Shown: positions 1-7,220 of the stretch, piece after piece | Numbering within the stretch: position 1 is the stretch's first letter | Layout: each line of letters opens with the position of its first letter | Source: JAPKEZ01 sp047638975 | GTDB taxonomy: Bacteria > Planctomycetota > UBA1135 | Reading direction: 5' to 3' | NCBI GenBank assembly: GCA_047638975.1 | Contig: JBLINB010000002.1 | Coordinates: 47,029-111,028 of the forward strand | DNA: 64,000 bases | The notes under the pieces: model-generated | Seen by the model: only the letters and a program-made list of their open reading frames with translations | Database searches by the model: none | Told to the model about the DNA's origin: nothing | Program-made: the position numbers and the translations under genes

Positions 1-340
1 TTACACCGCGTGATGTAGTAACGATGGTAGCACCTAAGCCGCCACGTACTTGAGGCACCTCTTCGGCTTGGCGATAAACGCGACAACCGGGTGATGAGAT
101 GCGAGTGATTTCTTGAATAGCTGGGTTGCCATCGCGGTCGTACCTTAAAGTTACGCGCAGCGTTGAACCTGGCCCTTCATTTTCGATTACTTCAACACTG
201 TTGATGTAACCTTCTTCTTTCATTGTAAGCGCAATTGAGCTCTTAATTTTAGAAGCAGGGATGTCTACTGTTTCGCGACGCACCATGATTCCGTTACGGA
301 TTCGTGTGAGCATGTCGGCAATTGGGTCGGTATGTGTCAT
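1..340 (-). CDS. rpsH: 30S ribosomal protein S8, 3' end cut by window edge
   Basis: This gene encodes S8, a primary 16S rRNA binder in the central domain of the small subunit. The first 113 residues are visible; they begin with the family start MTHTDPIADMLTRIRNG and run to the SRGV motif just before the window edge. S8 is usually about 130 residues, so only the last part of the C-terminal rRNA-binding half is missing. It follows rpsN by 6 bp in the spc-type part of the operon. No frameshift or substitution stands out. Confidence 0.95.
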   Translation of the reverse strand, partial: MTHTDPIADMLTRIRNGIMVRRETVDIPASKIKSSIALTMKEEGYINSVEVIENEGPGSTLRVTLRYDRDGNPAIQEITRISSPGCRVYRQAEEVPQVRGGLGATIVTTSRGV

Positions 341-346
341 ATTATT

Positions 347-652
347 TTACCAAGAAGACTTACGTACACCAGGCAGGAAGCCTTCGTGCGCTAGGCGACG
401 GAGAACTAGACGAGAAATGCCGAAACGACGAGAGTATCCGCGTGGACGACCGGTGACTGAACAGCGGTTGTGCAAGCGAGACTTTGCCGAATCGCGTGGC
501 ATCTTAGAGATTGCCAAGTAAGCCTCGGCTTTTGCCTCTAAAGAAGCATTAGGATCTTTGATTACCGCTACAAGAACTGCACGGCGTTCGGCGAAATTAG
601 CCACCAAGCGCTGGCGATTCTTTTCACGATTTACTGCTGATGATTTAGCCAT
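347..652 (-). CDS. rpsN: 30S ribosomal protein S14
   Basis: S14 sits in the head of the small subunit. At 101 residues this is the long form, and it lacks the CxxC zinc knuckle of the short form: the C-terminal half reads RCSVTGRPRGYSRRFGISR with a single Cys. Zinc-dependent paralog switching therefore does not apply to this copy. The start MAKSSAVNREKNR matches the family. It lies 2 bp after rplE and 6 bp before rpsH. Confidence 0.95.
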   Translation of the reverse strand: MAKSSAVNREKNRQRLVANFAERRAVLVAVIKDPNASLEAKAEAYLAISKMPRDSAKSRLHNRCSVTGRPRGYSRRFGISRLVLRRLAHEGFLPGVRKSSW

Positions 653-654
653 GA

Positions 655-1206
655 TTAATTCTGTGAAGATTTGCGACGGAATGGAACACCAAGCCCGTCT
701 AGCAAAGCACGCCCTTCTTCATCGGTGCGCGCAGAAGTGACGAAAGTAATGTTCATTCCTTGTGTGAAATCAATTTCATCTAATTGAATCTCAGGGAACA
801 ACGTTTGCTCGTCAAGGCCAAGGCTAAAGTTGCCACGACCATCGAAATTGTCTTTAACACCGCGGAAGTCACGAACACGTGGCAACACTACAGAAACTAG
901 ACGATCCATGAATTCGTACATACGCTCGTTGCGCAATGTAGTCATACAGCCGACTGGGTTTCCTTCGCGCAAGCGGAAGTTTGAGATAGAGCCTTTTGCA
1001 GTACGTACTACCGGCTTTTGACCCGTAATGCGACCCATGTCTTTAACAGCAGCATCAATAGCAGCTTTGTTTTCGACGGCTTTACCGACACCCATGCTGA
1101 CCACAATCTTTTGCAAGAATGGGATTTGGTGGATGTTTTTGTAGTCGAACTTGTCTTTGAGACTAGCTGCGACTTCGTTCTTGTATTTATCTTGGAGGCG
1201 TGCCAT
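655..1206 (-). CDS. rplE: 50S ribosomal protein L5
   Basis: L5 binds 5S rRNA in the central protuberance of the large subunit. With the start at MARLQDKYKNEV the protein has 183 residues, close to the usual 179. The frame is open 19 codons further upstream, but that extension overlaps rplX and has no family resemblance, so it was rejected. Family motifs include VVSMGVG near the N terminus and GQKPVVRTAKGSISNFRLREG. The start lies one base after the rplX stop, which suggests translational coupling; no Shine-Dalgarno is visible. Confidence 0.95.
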   Translation of the reverse strand: MARLQDKYKNEVAASLKDKFDYKNIHQIPFLQKIVVSMGVGKAVENKAAIDAAVKDMGRITGQKPVVRTAKGSISNFRLREGNPVGCMTTLRNERMYEFMDRLVSVVLPRVRDFRGVKDNFDGRGNFSLGLDEQTLFPEIQLDEIDFTQGMNITFVTSARTDEEGRALLDGLGVPFRRKSSQN

Positions 1207-1207
1207 T

Positions 1208-1519
1208 TTATGAATCAAACTTTGTGCCACAAGGAATGCCAACGCGAATCTTCTTGTCGCCACTGACCTCTGTTTTAGTACGAACGCCTTTGTTCGCTTT
1301 TTCTGACCACAACAATAAGTTAGAAGCGGCGATGGGCATTTCTACCTCGATACGACCACCCTCTGGGCTTTGCTGTGTCTTCTTTAGGTTTTTGACGCGA
1401 ATATTCACGCCTTCAACAATAACGCGTTCTTCACCACGATTAATTCGCAATACTTTCCCGCGTTCGCCGCGGCTATTACCCGCGATCACTTGTACTTCGT
1501 CACCGATTTTGATGTGCAT
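1208..1519 (-). CDS. rplX: 50S ribosomal protein L24
   Basis: L24 is an assembly initiator for the large subunit. The N-terminal KOW motif is clear in HIKIGDEVQVIAGNSRGERG. A GTG lies one codon upstream of the chosen ATG. The ATG was preferred because it forms a TGATG overlap with the rplN stop, the usual coupling arrangement. The protein has 103 residues, normal for the family. Confidence 0.94.
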   Translation of the reverse strand: MHIKIGDEVQVIAGNSRGERGKVLRINRGEERVIVEGVNIRVKNLKKTQQSPEGGRIEVEMPIAASNLLLWSEKANKGVRTKTEVSGDKKIRVGIPCGTKFDS

Positions 1520-1887
1520 CACACCACCTCTTGAGCTAGAGAAACTATTTTCATAAAGTTGTTCTCGCGCAACTCACGAGCAACTGCACCAAAGATGCGA
1601 GTTCCGCGTGGGTTGTTGTCTTTATCGACAAGGCACAGAGCGTTACCGTCGAAACGGACATAGCTGCCATCCTTGCGGCGCAACTTTTGCTTAGTGCGAA
1701 CAACTACACCACGTACAACTTCACCCGTAGGGATGCTTGAACCTGGCTGCGCCACCTTCACTGAGCAGATGACAACGTCACCTACTGAAGCGAATTTACG
1801 CCCTGAGCCACCCAACACTTTGATGCACATTACTTCTTTGGCACCAGAGTTGTCAGCTACTTTCAGTCTTGTTTGAGTTTGAATCAT
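1519..1887 (-). CDS. rplN: 50S ribosomal protein L14
   Basis: L14 lies at the subunit interface of the large subunit. The 122-residue protein starts MIQTQTRLKVADNSGAKEV and contains GDVVICSVKVA and RGTRIFGAVARELR, all typical of the family. Length is normal. Its stop codon overlaps the rplX start, and it follows rpsQ by 24 bp. Confidence 0.96.
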   Translation of the reverse strand: MIQTQTRLKVADNSGAKEVMCIKVLGGSGRKFASVGDVVICSVKVAQPGSSIPTGEVVRGVVVRTKQKLRRKDGSYVRFDGNALCLVDKDNNPRGTRIFGAVARELRENNFMKIVSLAQEVV

Positions 1888-1911
1888 TTTGTTATTCCTG
1901 TATTACAGTAA

Positions 1912-2190
1912 TTATTCTGTTGGTGCCGCTTTAGTAACCTCAAGCAGGCGCCAGCACTTTTTCTTACTGATAGGACGAGTGCCCATGATGTCGACCACAT
2001 CGCCCACACGGGCAACGTTGCTCTCATCGTGAACGTAGTACTTTTTAAGTACACGGATTGTTTTACGGTAAAGCTTGTGCTTCGTTAAACGCTCGACTTC
2101 GACGACAATTGTCTTGTCACCCTTGTCTGACACTACTTTGCCAGAAAGTTGTTTGCGCATTCCGCGTTCTGTTGTTGTTTCTTCAGTCAT
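1912..2190 (-). CDS. rpsQ: 30S ribosomal protein S17
   Basis: S17 is a primary 16S rRNA-binding protein with an OB fold. The core GKVVSDKGDKTIVVEVERL and the GDVVDIMGTRPISK segment identify it. At 92 residues it carries a short acidic, threonine-rich N-terminal extension (MTEETTTERGM) ahead of the usual start. The annotated ATG has an AGG-containing Shine-Dalgarno nine bases upstream, so the extension is probably translated. Confidence 0.94.
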   Translation of the reverse strand: MTEETTTERGMRKQLSGKVVSDKGDKTIVVEVERLTKHKLYRKTIRVLKKYYVHDESNVARVGDVVDIMGTRPISKKKCWRLLEVTKAAPTE

Positions 2191-2201
2191 TTTAAACCTC
2201 G

Positions 2202-2414
2202 TTATCGTGATACTTGATCACGGATGCCTTGCTTGCGCTCGTTAAGGATAGTCTTGATACGACCGACTTCGCGGCGGATCTGACGAATACGAGCTGGGTT
2301 TTGAATACCATCCACTAATGAACGGAATCGCATACCGTGCAACTCTTTTTCAAGTTGTTCAACGTCGAATACTAATTCGGCGTCTTCTTTGCCTCTTACT
2401 TCTTTTGCTTTCAT
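2202..2414 (-). CDS. rpmC: 50S ribosomal protein L29
   Basis: L29 is a small helical-hairpin protein near the exit tunnel, close to L23. The 70-residue product begins MKAKEVRGKEDAELVFDVEQ and has the family core LRFxxxxGQ-like region as MRFRSLVDGIQNPARIRQIR, followed by IKTILNER. Length is normal. It starts five bases after the rplP stop and ends 11 bp before rpsQ. Confidence 0.93.
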   Translation of the reverse strand: MKAKEVRGKEDAELVFDVEQLEKELHGMRFRSLVDGIQNPARIRQIRREVGRIKTILNERKQGIRDQVSR

Positions 2415-2419
2415 GATTA

Positions 2420-2926
2420 TCAGATGGTTTTTCTTTCGATCATGCGAACACGCACAGGTAATTTGTGCGCAACACGATTTAGTGCCTTACGAGCTACGTC
2501 GATGTCTACACCGCCGACTTCGTAAATGATGGTGCCAGGAAGCACTACTGCAACCCAACGATCTACGTCACCTTTACCAGAACCCATTCGAACTTCGAGA
2601 GGCTTAGCGGTAACCGGCTTGTGAGGGAAGACGCGAATGTAAAGACGCCCTTCACCAATGTGGCGATTACATGCGATACGACCCGCTTCGATAGTACGAG
2701 CGTTTAGCCAGCACCATTCGAGAGCCTGCAAACCGTATTCGCCCAATACAACAGTATTGCCGCGAGTAGCTTGCGCAGTAGCAACGCGCTTCTTAGGGGT
2801 GATGATGCCGCGACGGTGCATGTTGCTACCCGCAACACCCTTACCATCTGGCTTCTGGCACTTGTAGGTGCCCTTAATTTTACCGCGGTGTACTTTGCGG
2901 TATTTCGTTCTCTTTGGCATTAACAT
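2420..2926 (-). CDS. rplP: 50S ribosomal protein L16 with a basic internal insertion
   Basis: L16 shapes the A-site region and binds 5S/23S rRNA late in assembly. The N terminus MLMPKRTKYRKVHRG and the C-terminal two thirds (YIRVFPHKPVTAKPLEVRMG, then GKGDVDRWVAVVLPG) match the family. The protein has 168 residues instead of about 137. The extra ~31 residues lie between positions ~20 and 55 and include PKKRVATAQATRGNTV. An AGAGG Shine-Dalgarno eight bases upstream supports the MLM start over the internal Met. Confidence 0.95.
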   Translation of the reverse strand: MLMPKRTKYRKVHRGKIKGTYKCQKPDGKGVAGSNMHRRGIITPKKRVATAQATRGNTVVLGEYGLQALEWCWLNARTIEAGRIACNRHIGEGRLYIRVFPHKPVTAKPLEVRMGSGKGDVDRWVAVVLPGTIIYEVGGVDIDVARKALNRVAHKLPVRVRMIERKTI

Positions 2927-2944
2927 GGTATTTACCTCTTTGCC

Positions 2945-3574
2945 TTAGCGAGTTGACTCACCGGTGAAGATCCAGACTTTTACGCCCAGAATACCGTATG
3001 TAGTTAAAGCCTCAGCGAAACCGTAATCGATTCGCAAGGAAAGTGTTTGTAGCGGTACGCGGCCTTCGCGAACTGACATTTTACGTGCCATTTCTTTACC
3101 GTCGATACGACCTGAAATCAAAATCTTGATGCCTTCAGCGCCAGCGTTCATAGTGTTCTCCATTACGCGCTTCATTTGGAAGCGTGGAGAAACACGACGT
3201 TCGATCGCAGCAGCAAGGTTTTCAGCTATTGTCTGAGAATCTAAATCCCAGTGGCGCACCTCTTGGATGTCTAGCTTGATTTCAAGACCGGACAACTTCT
3301 CAAGGTCTGCTACTAGCTGGTCACGTGTGCTATACCCTTTACCAATGACTTCACCCTTGCGAGTGACTAGCAACTGAAGAGTAAGACGCTCGGAGCGACG
3401 TGCGATATCGATGCGCGACACGATTCCTTTACGGAAACGGTCTTTGATTAGCTTACGTATTTGATAATCAAGCAGGACTTGCTCTGGGTAATCTTTACCG
3501 CGAGCAAACCAACGTGAACGCCAAGGCTCACTTACGCCGATTCTAAAACCGATTGGATGTATTTTCTGTCCCAT
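2945..3574 (-). CDS. rpsC: 30S ribosomal protein S3
   Basis: S3 lines the mRNA entry channel. The 209-residue protein opens MGQKIHPIGFRIGVSEPWRS, as expected for the family, and contains the KH-type RNA-binding domain (around residues 40-110) and the conserved AGAEGIKILISGRIDGKEMAR segment. It is slightly shorter than E. coli S3 (233) because the variable C-terminal tail is absent. It begins two bases after rplV. Confidence 0.96.
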   Translation of the reverse strand: MGQKIHPIGFRIGVSEPWRSRWFARGKDYPEQVLLDYQIRKLIKDRFRKGIVSRIDIARRSERLTLQLLVTRKGEVIGKGYSTRDQLVADLEKLSGLEIKLDIQEVRHWDLDSQTIAENLAAAIERRVSPRFQMKRVMENTMNAGAEGIKILISGRIDGKEMARKMSVREGRVPLQTLSLRIDYGFAEALTTYGILGVKVWIFTGESTR

Positions 3575-3576
3575 TA

Positions 3577-3936
3577 TTATTTAACCCCTGCAGCTGCTTT
3601 CTCGGATACACCGATGCGGAAGTGAGCAGTACGACGACGTATTGCCATTGCACGACCCATTGGACCCGGACGGAAACGAGGACGACCATGAACCAACGGA
3701 CCACCATCGACACGTGCGTCACTGACAATCAAGTCTTCGACGTTAACAGCATCGTTTTGGCCGGCATTGGCAATAGCTGATTTAAGCACCTTGACGAAGA
3801 TAGATGCACCGCGTGTGCGGTGACCATCAAGCAGCAATAATGCGTGATTGACGCCCAGGCCACGAATGAGGTTCGCAGCGGCGCGAGCCTTATGTGGTGA
3901 CATATGGGCGTAGCGATGTGAAGCGCGGTATTCCAT
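3577..3936 (-). CDS. rplV: 50S ribosomal protein L22
   Basis: L22 lines the exit tunnel with a long beta-hairpin. The chosen start MEYRASHRYAHMSPHKARAA gives 119 residues. The frame is open further upstream, but that part overlaps rpsS and is unlike L22. The hairpin region VDGGPLVHGRPRFRPGPMG and the end GRAMAIRRRTAHFRIGVSE match the family. It starts two bases after the rpsS stop. Confidence 0.94.
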   Translation of the reverse strand: MEYRASHRYAHMSPHKARAAANLIRGLGVNHALLLLDGHRTRGASIFVKVLKSAIANAGQNDAVNVEDLIVSDARVDGGPLVHGRPRFRPGPMGRAMAIRRRTAHFRIGVSEKAAAGVK

Positions 3937-3938
3937 GA

Positions 3939-4199
3939 TTATTTCTTGTCGTGACCCTTGAAGGTACGCGTTGGAGAGAATTCTCCGAGGCGATGACCTA
4001 CCATGTCTTCTGTCACGTAGACTTTGGTGAATTGACGACCGTTGTGCACCATAAAGGTTAGACCAACGTAGTCTGGAATGATCGTTGAAGCGCGAGCCCA
4101 TGTACGGATCGGCTTCTTACTGCCCAATTCAGCAGCCTTGTCAACTCGACGTTGCAAGCGCGGCTCAATCCACGGACCTTTCTTGATACTTCTAGCCAT
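3939..4199 (-). CDS. rpsS: 30S ribosomal protein S19
   Basis: S19 is in the head of the small subunit and contacts the A-site finger. The 86 residues start MARSIKKGPWIEPRL and contain IRTWARASTIIPDYVGLTF and MVGHRLGEFSPTRTFKGH, all diagnostic. Length is normal. It is packed between rplB (6 bp) and rplV (2 bp). Confidence 0.96.
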   Translation of the reverse strand: MARSIKKGPWIEPRLQRRVDKAAELGSKKPIRTWARASTIIPDYVGLTFMVHNGRQFTKVYVTEDMVGHRLGEFSPTRTFKGHDKK

Positions 4200-4205
4200 G
4201 ACTTA

Positions 4206-5036
4206 TTATTTTCCTGTTTTACGGCGACGAACGATGAACTTGGATGAGACTTTGCGCTTTTGGCGAGTCTTATAGCCTTTAGCAGGCTGTCCCCAAGGAG
4301 AAACTGGGTGTTTACCCATTGTGCGACCTTCACCACCACCGTGTGGGTGAGCGGCTGGATACATAGCAGCACCACGAACGTGTGGACGCCTACCCATGTG
4401 ACGACTACGCCCGGCTTTACCGAGTTTGACGTTCTTGTGATCAGCATTGCCGACCTCGCCAATGGTTGCGCGACACTCAACGTGTATTTTACGCAACTCA
4501 CCAGAAGGCATATTAATCAACGCATACTTACCTTCGCGAGCAGCCAGACGTGCGCTAGCACCGGCAGAACGCACAAGCTTTGCACCTTGACCAGCACGCA
4601 TCTCGATGTTGTGGATTGAAATACCTAGTGGCAAATCTTTCAACTTCATTGAGCAGCCGACCTTAGGCTCAGCATCTGGGCCAGACATAACCATGTCGCC
4701 CTGCTTGAGACCTTTTGGCCAAACTATGTATGCCTTTTCGCCATCTACATAATGCAATAAAGCAATGTAGGCGGTTCGGTTTGGATCGTATTCGATGTGC
4801 GCAACCTTAGCTGCAACGCCATCTTTATTACGCTTAAAATCGATCATACGGTAACGACGCTTAGCGCCCCCACCTTTATGTCGAGCTGTAACACGGCCTA
4901 GATTGTTACGACCACCAGTTTTCGTTAGTGATTGTAGCAGACTCTTCTCGGGGGTCTGGCGTGTTAACTCTGCACGATCAAGCACTGAGCCGTCTCGGCG
5001 GCCAGGTGATGTCGGTTTGTAGTACTTAATTCCCAT
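4206..5036 (-). CDS. rplB: 50S ribosomal protein L2
   Basis: L2 lies near the peptidyl-transferase centre and supports subunit association. The 276-residue protein starts MGIKYYKPTSPGRRDG and contains GRNNLGRVTARHKGGGAKRR. The C-terminal AAHPHGGGEGRTMGKHPVSP region holds the conserved histidine implicated in peptidyl transfer, followed by PWGQPAKGYKTRQKRKVS. Order and spacing are those of the S10 operon. Confidence 0.97.
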   Translation of the reverse strand: MGIKYYKPTSPGRRDGSVLDRAELTRQTPEKSLLQSLTKTGGRNNLGRVTARHKGGGAKRRYRMIDFKRNKDGVAAKVAHIEYDPNRTAYIALLHYVDGEKAYIVWPKGLKQGDMVMSGPDAEPKVGCSMKLKDLPLGISIHNIEMRAGQGAKLVRSAGASARLAAREGKYALINMPSGELRKIHVECRATIGEVGNADHKNVKLGKAGRSRHMGRRPHVRGAAMYPAAHPHGGGEGRTMGKHPVSPWGQPAKGYKTRQKRKVSSKFIVRRRKTGK

Positions 5037-5062
5037 TATTTTATGTTGTTATTCTGTAAAAA

Positions 5063-5350
5063 TTACAGAAGGTCGATTTTGTCTCCGTCAACTAATTTAA
5101 CCAAAGCTATTTTCTTGGTTGCTGTGCGGTAGACGCTTGCTCCGCGACGGCGCATTTTGCCGTTGCGAACCATGGTGTTGACTGCGTCAACTTTTACTTC
5201 AAACAGCATTTCTACTGCTTGCTTAATCTCGATGCGATTCGCGCCACCGGCTACTTCAAAACGGTAAACGTTAGAACGTTCTTGTTCAGAAGTCGACTTC
5301 TCGGTGAGAATCGGCTTCTGGATTATTTCGTATGCTTCGCTTGTTAACAT
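5063..5350 (-). CDS. rplW: 50S ribosomal protein L23
   Basis: L23 is at the tunnel exit, where trigger factor and SRP dock. The 95-residue product has the typical opening IIQKPILTEKST, the IEIKQAVEMLFEVKVDAVNT core and the short MRRRGASVYRTATKKIALVK hairpin. Length is normal. It lies between rplD (25 bp) and rplB (26 bp). Confidence 0.95.
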   Translation of the reverse strand: MLTSEAYEIIQKPILTEKSTSEQERSNVYRFEVAGGANRIEIKQAVEMLFEVKVDAVNTMVRNGKMRRRGASVYRTATKKIALVKLVDGDKIDLL

Positions 5351-5375
5351 TGTATTTATTTCTGTTTAAGGTTAA

Positions 5376-5999
5376 TTAGAAACGAGCAATCATAGCTTCG
5401 AGAGCGCCTTCTTGAACGATGACGTTTTTATGCGCTAGCAACTCATATGCATTTGAGTCAGCACCTGCCATCACGGTAACGCGCGGGAAGTTACGGAAAC
5501 TACGGTAAAGGTTATCGTCGTGCTTGGCCGTTAAAACCAAAACACTGCCGCTAGCGACATCGCAACCATTAAGAACTTTACGGGCGACCTTCGAAGACGG
5601 AGTGTCAAAAGACATACCAGTCACTTCAATGATCTCGCCGTCATTTAGCTTGCCCAACAGTGCCGAACGCAATGCAACATTACGCTGACGTTTTGGCAAA
5701 CTGTAATACCAACGACGGGTATTACGAGGACCGAAAGTTGTAGCACCACCTACCCACAAAGGAGAACGGCGGTCACCAGCACGAGCACGACCCGTACCCT
5801 TCTGCTTCCATGGCTTGGCAGTATGACCTTGTAGCTCGCCGCGAGTCTTCACGTGAGCATCGCCTTGACGACGGTTGGCCTGATACATAACCACAGCATC
5901 TTTCATAGTGCGGTAAAGAGGAGCTTCGCCCAAGTTAGCAGAGAATTCTTTCTCGCCAGTGGAACCGGAACCAAAATCGTAAGTTGTTATTTTTGACAT
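5376..5999 (-). CDS. rplD: 50S ribosomal protein L4
   Basis: L4 extends into the exit tunnel. In Gammaproteobacteria it also represses the S10 operon by acting on the leader RNA. The tunnel loop is recognisable as TAKPWKQKGTGRARAGDRRS, followed by WVGGATTFGPRNTR. Length (207) is normal. Because the rpsJ leader here is highly structured, L4 is the obvious candidate autoregulator; that role is inference. Confidence 0.95.
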   Translation of the reverse strand: MSKITTYDFGSGSTGEKEFSANLGEAPLYRTMKDAVVMYQANRRQGDAHVKTRGELQGHTAKPWKQKGTGRARAGDRRSPLWVGGATTFGPRNTRRWYYSLPKRQRNVALRSALLGKLNDGEIIEVTGMSFDTPSSKVARKVLNGCDVASGSVLVLTAKHDDNLYRSFRNFPRVTVMAGADSNAYELLAHKNVIVQEGALEAMIARF

Positions 6000-6017
6000 C
6001 TTATTATCTCTTTAACA

Positions 6018-6665
6018 CTACTTAGGTTGAACGCCTGTACGGGCGGTACATACCTGGATCAGACCATTAGGCGGGCCTGGAACACCACCGCGAACCAACA
6101 ATAGGCCGCGCTCTACGTCAATACCTTCGATAACAGAGTTCTTCACTGTAAAGCGAGAATTACCGAGGTGCTTCGCCATGCGCGTACCTTTAAATACACG
6201 ACCTGGATAAGCACACTGGCCGATTGAGCCTGGAGCACGCACAGTTTGACTACCGTGAGTCTCGTTACCACGACGGAAGCCGTGAGCCTTAATCGAGCCT
6301 GCGAAACCGCGACCTTTTGAGTTGCCGGTAACGTCTACGACTTCACCGATGGTGAAGACCTCAGATGTCAATTCTTGGCCGAGCTCGTAGCCTTCGACAG
6401 AATCGACGCGAAACTCGCGCATACTTTTATAGTTTTTAACGCCAGCTTTTTCTGACGCAACGCGCTGTGGCTTAGCAACATGCTTATCGCGTGCTTGCTT
6501 GAGGCCAACTTGGACGGCTGAATAGCCGTCGCGCTCGGGAGTACGCAGCATTGTGATCGCACAATCGCTTACGTCAAGTACTGTCACTGGGACGACAACG
6601 CCGTCTTCGCGGAAGATTTGGGTCATCCCCTTCTTCTTAGCTAACAAAAAATTCTTAGTAGTCAT
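6018..6665 (-). CDS. rplC: 50S ribosomal protein L3
   Basis: L3 is an early assembly protein reaching toward the peptidyl-transferase centre. The start LLAKKKGMTQIFREDGVVVP and the central VTGNSKGRGFAGSIKAHGF with GNETHGSQTVRAPGSIGQ match the family, including the conserved Gln that is methylated in some bacteria. Length is 215. It follows rpsJ by 72 bp, and its start has a GGGAG Shine-Dalgarno. Confidence 0.95.
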   Translation of the reverse strand: MTTKNFLLAKKKGMTQIFREDGVVVPVTVLDVSDCAITMLRTPERDGYSAVQVGLKQARDKHVAKPQRVASEKAGVKNYKSMREFRVDSVEGYELGQELTSEVFTIGEVVDVTGNSKGRGFAGSIKAHGFRRGNETHGSQTVRAPGSIGQCAYPGRVFKGTRMAKHLGNSRFTVKNSVIEGIDVERGLLLVRGGVPGPPNGLIQVCTARTGVQPK

Positions 6666-6737
6666 TATTTTCTCCCGGATCCATTTCGGGTAAATTTCGC
6701 AGAGGCATTTACAGCATGCGGGATTAAGTTGTACGTA

Positions 6738-7043
6738 TTAAAGTTTAATGCGTACGTCGACACCAGCAGACAGTACGAGGCGGTTAAGCGCATCGATTGT
6801 TTGTGGCGTTGGTTCGAGCAAGTACATCAGACGCTTGTGCGTACGGATTTCGAACTGCTCGCGAGCTTTCTTGTTTACGTGAGGTGAGCGCAACACTGTG
6901 TAGCGTTCGCAACGCGTAGGAAGAGGAATAGGACCTGAAACTTTGACGCCGGTTAGACGTGCTGCTTCGATAATTGATTCAGTTGCCTGATCAATTGCTT
7001 CGTGGTCGTAAGCCTCGAGTCGGATTTGAATGCGGTTAGACAT
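6738..7043 (-). CDS. rpsJ: 30S ribosomal protein S10
   Basis: S10 is in the small-subunit head and is also the NusE antitermination factor. The 101-residue product has IRLEAYDHEAIDQATESII, then GPIPLPTRCERYTVLRSPHV, and ends NRLVLSAGVDVRIKL, all typical. It is the first gene after a clear promoter (7144-7171) and a folded leader (7065-7133), so it begins the S10 transcription unit here. Confidence 0.96.
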   Translation of the reverse strand: MSNRIQIRLEAYDHEAIDQATESIIEAARLTGVKVSGPIPLPTRCERYTVLRSPHVNKKAREQFEIRTHKRLMYLLEPTPQTIDALNRLVLSAGVDVRIKL

Positions 7044-7064
7044 TTTTGGTTTAATGCACTTTAA

Positions 7065-7133
7065 GCCTCGTAAAATCTATCCGCCGCAAGAGTTGCGGTT
7101 AGGTCCGGATTAAACGAGGCATTCCCCAGGAAT
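7065..7133 (-). promoter_or_regulatory. Structured 5' leader RNA of the S10 operon
   Basis: Read on the minus strand, the leader between the rpsJ promoter and its ATG folds into a short hairpin (ATTCC/GGAAT, loop TGG, 7121-7133) directly beside a nested three-step stem at 7065-7120. The outer stem is GCCTCGT/ACGAGGC, the middle stem ATCCG/CGGAT and the tip CCGCAA-CTC-TTGCGG. All stems are perfect Watson-Crick. The fold ends 21 nt before the start codon. Ribosomal-protein leaders of this type often bind an operon product such as L4; the ligand here is unknown. Confidence 0.65.
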
Positions 7134-7143
7134 TGGGTCGGGT

Positions 7144-7171
7144 ATTCTAATATTTATTCAGCTCAGGTCAA
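7144..7171 (-). promoter_or_regulatory. Promoter of the S10 operon
   Basis: On the minus strand TTGACC is followed after 16 bases by TAGAAT, matching the sigma-70/SigA consensus at five of six positions in each hexamer. The predicted start near 7137 gives a leader of about 94 nt, almost entirely occupied by the fold at 7065-7133. It lies in the 177-bp gap after the EF-G-like gene. Confidence 0.7.
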
Positions 7172-7220
7172 GCGAATACCTCTAATAACCTCAATAAAAA
7201 CCCAAACTATTCAAAATAAC

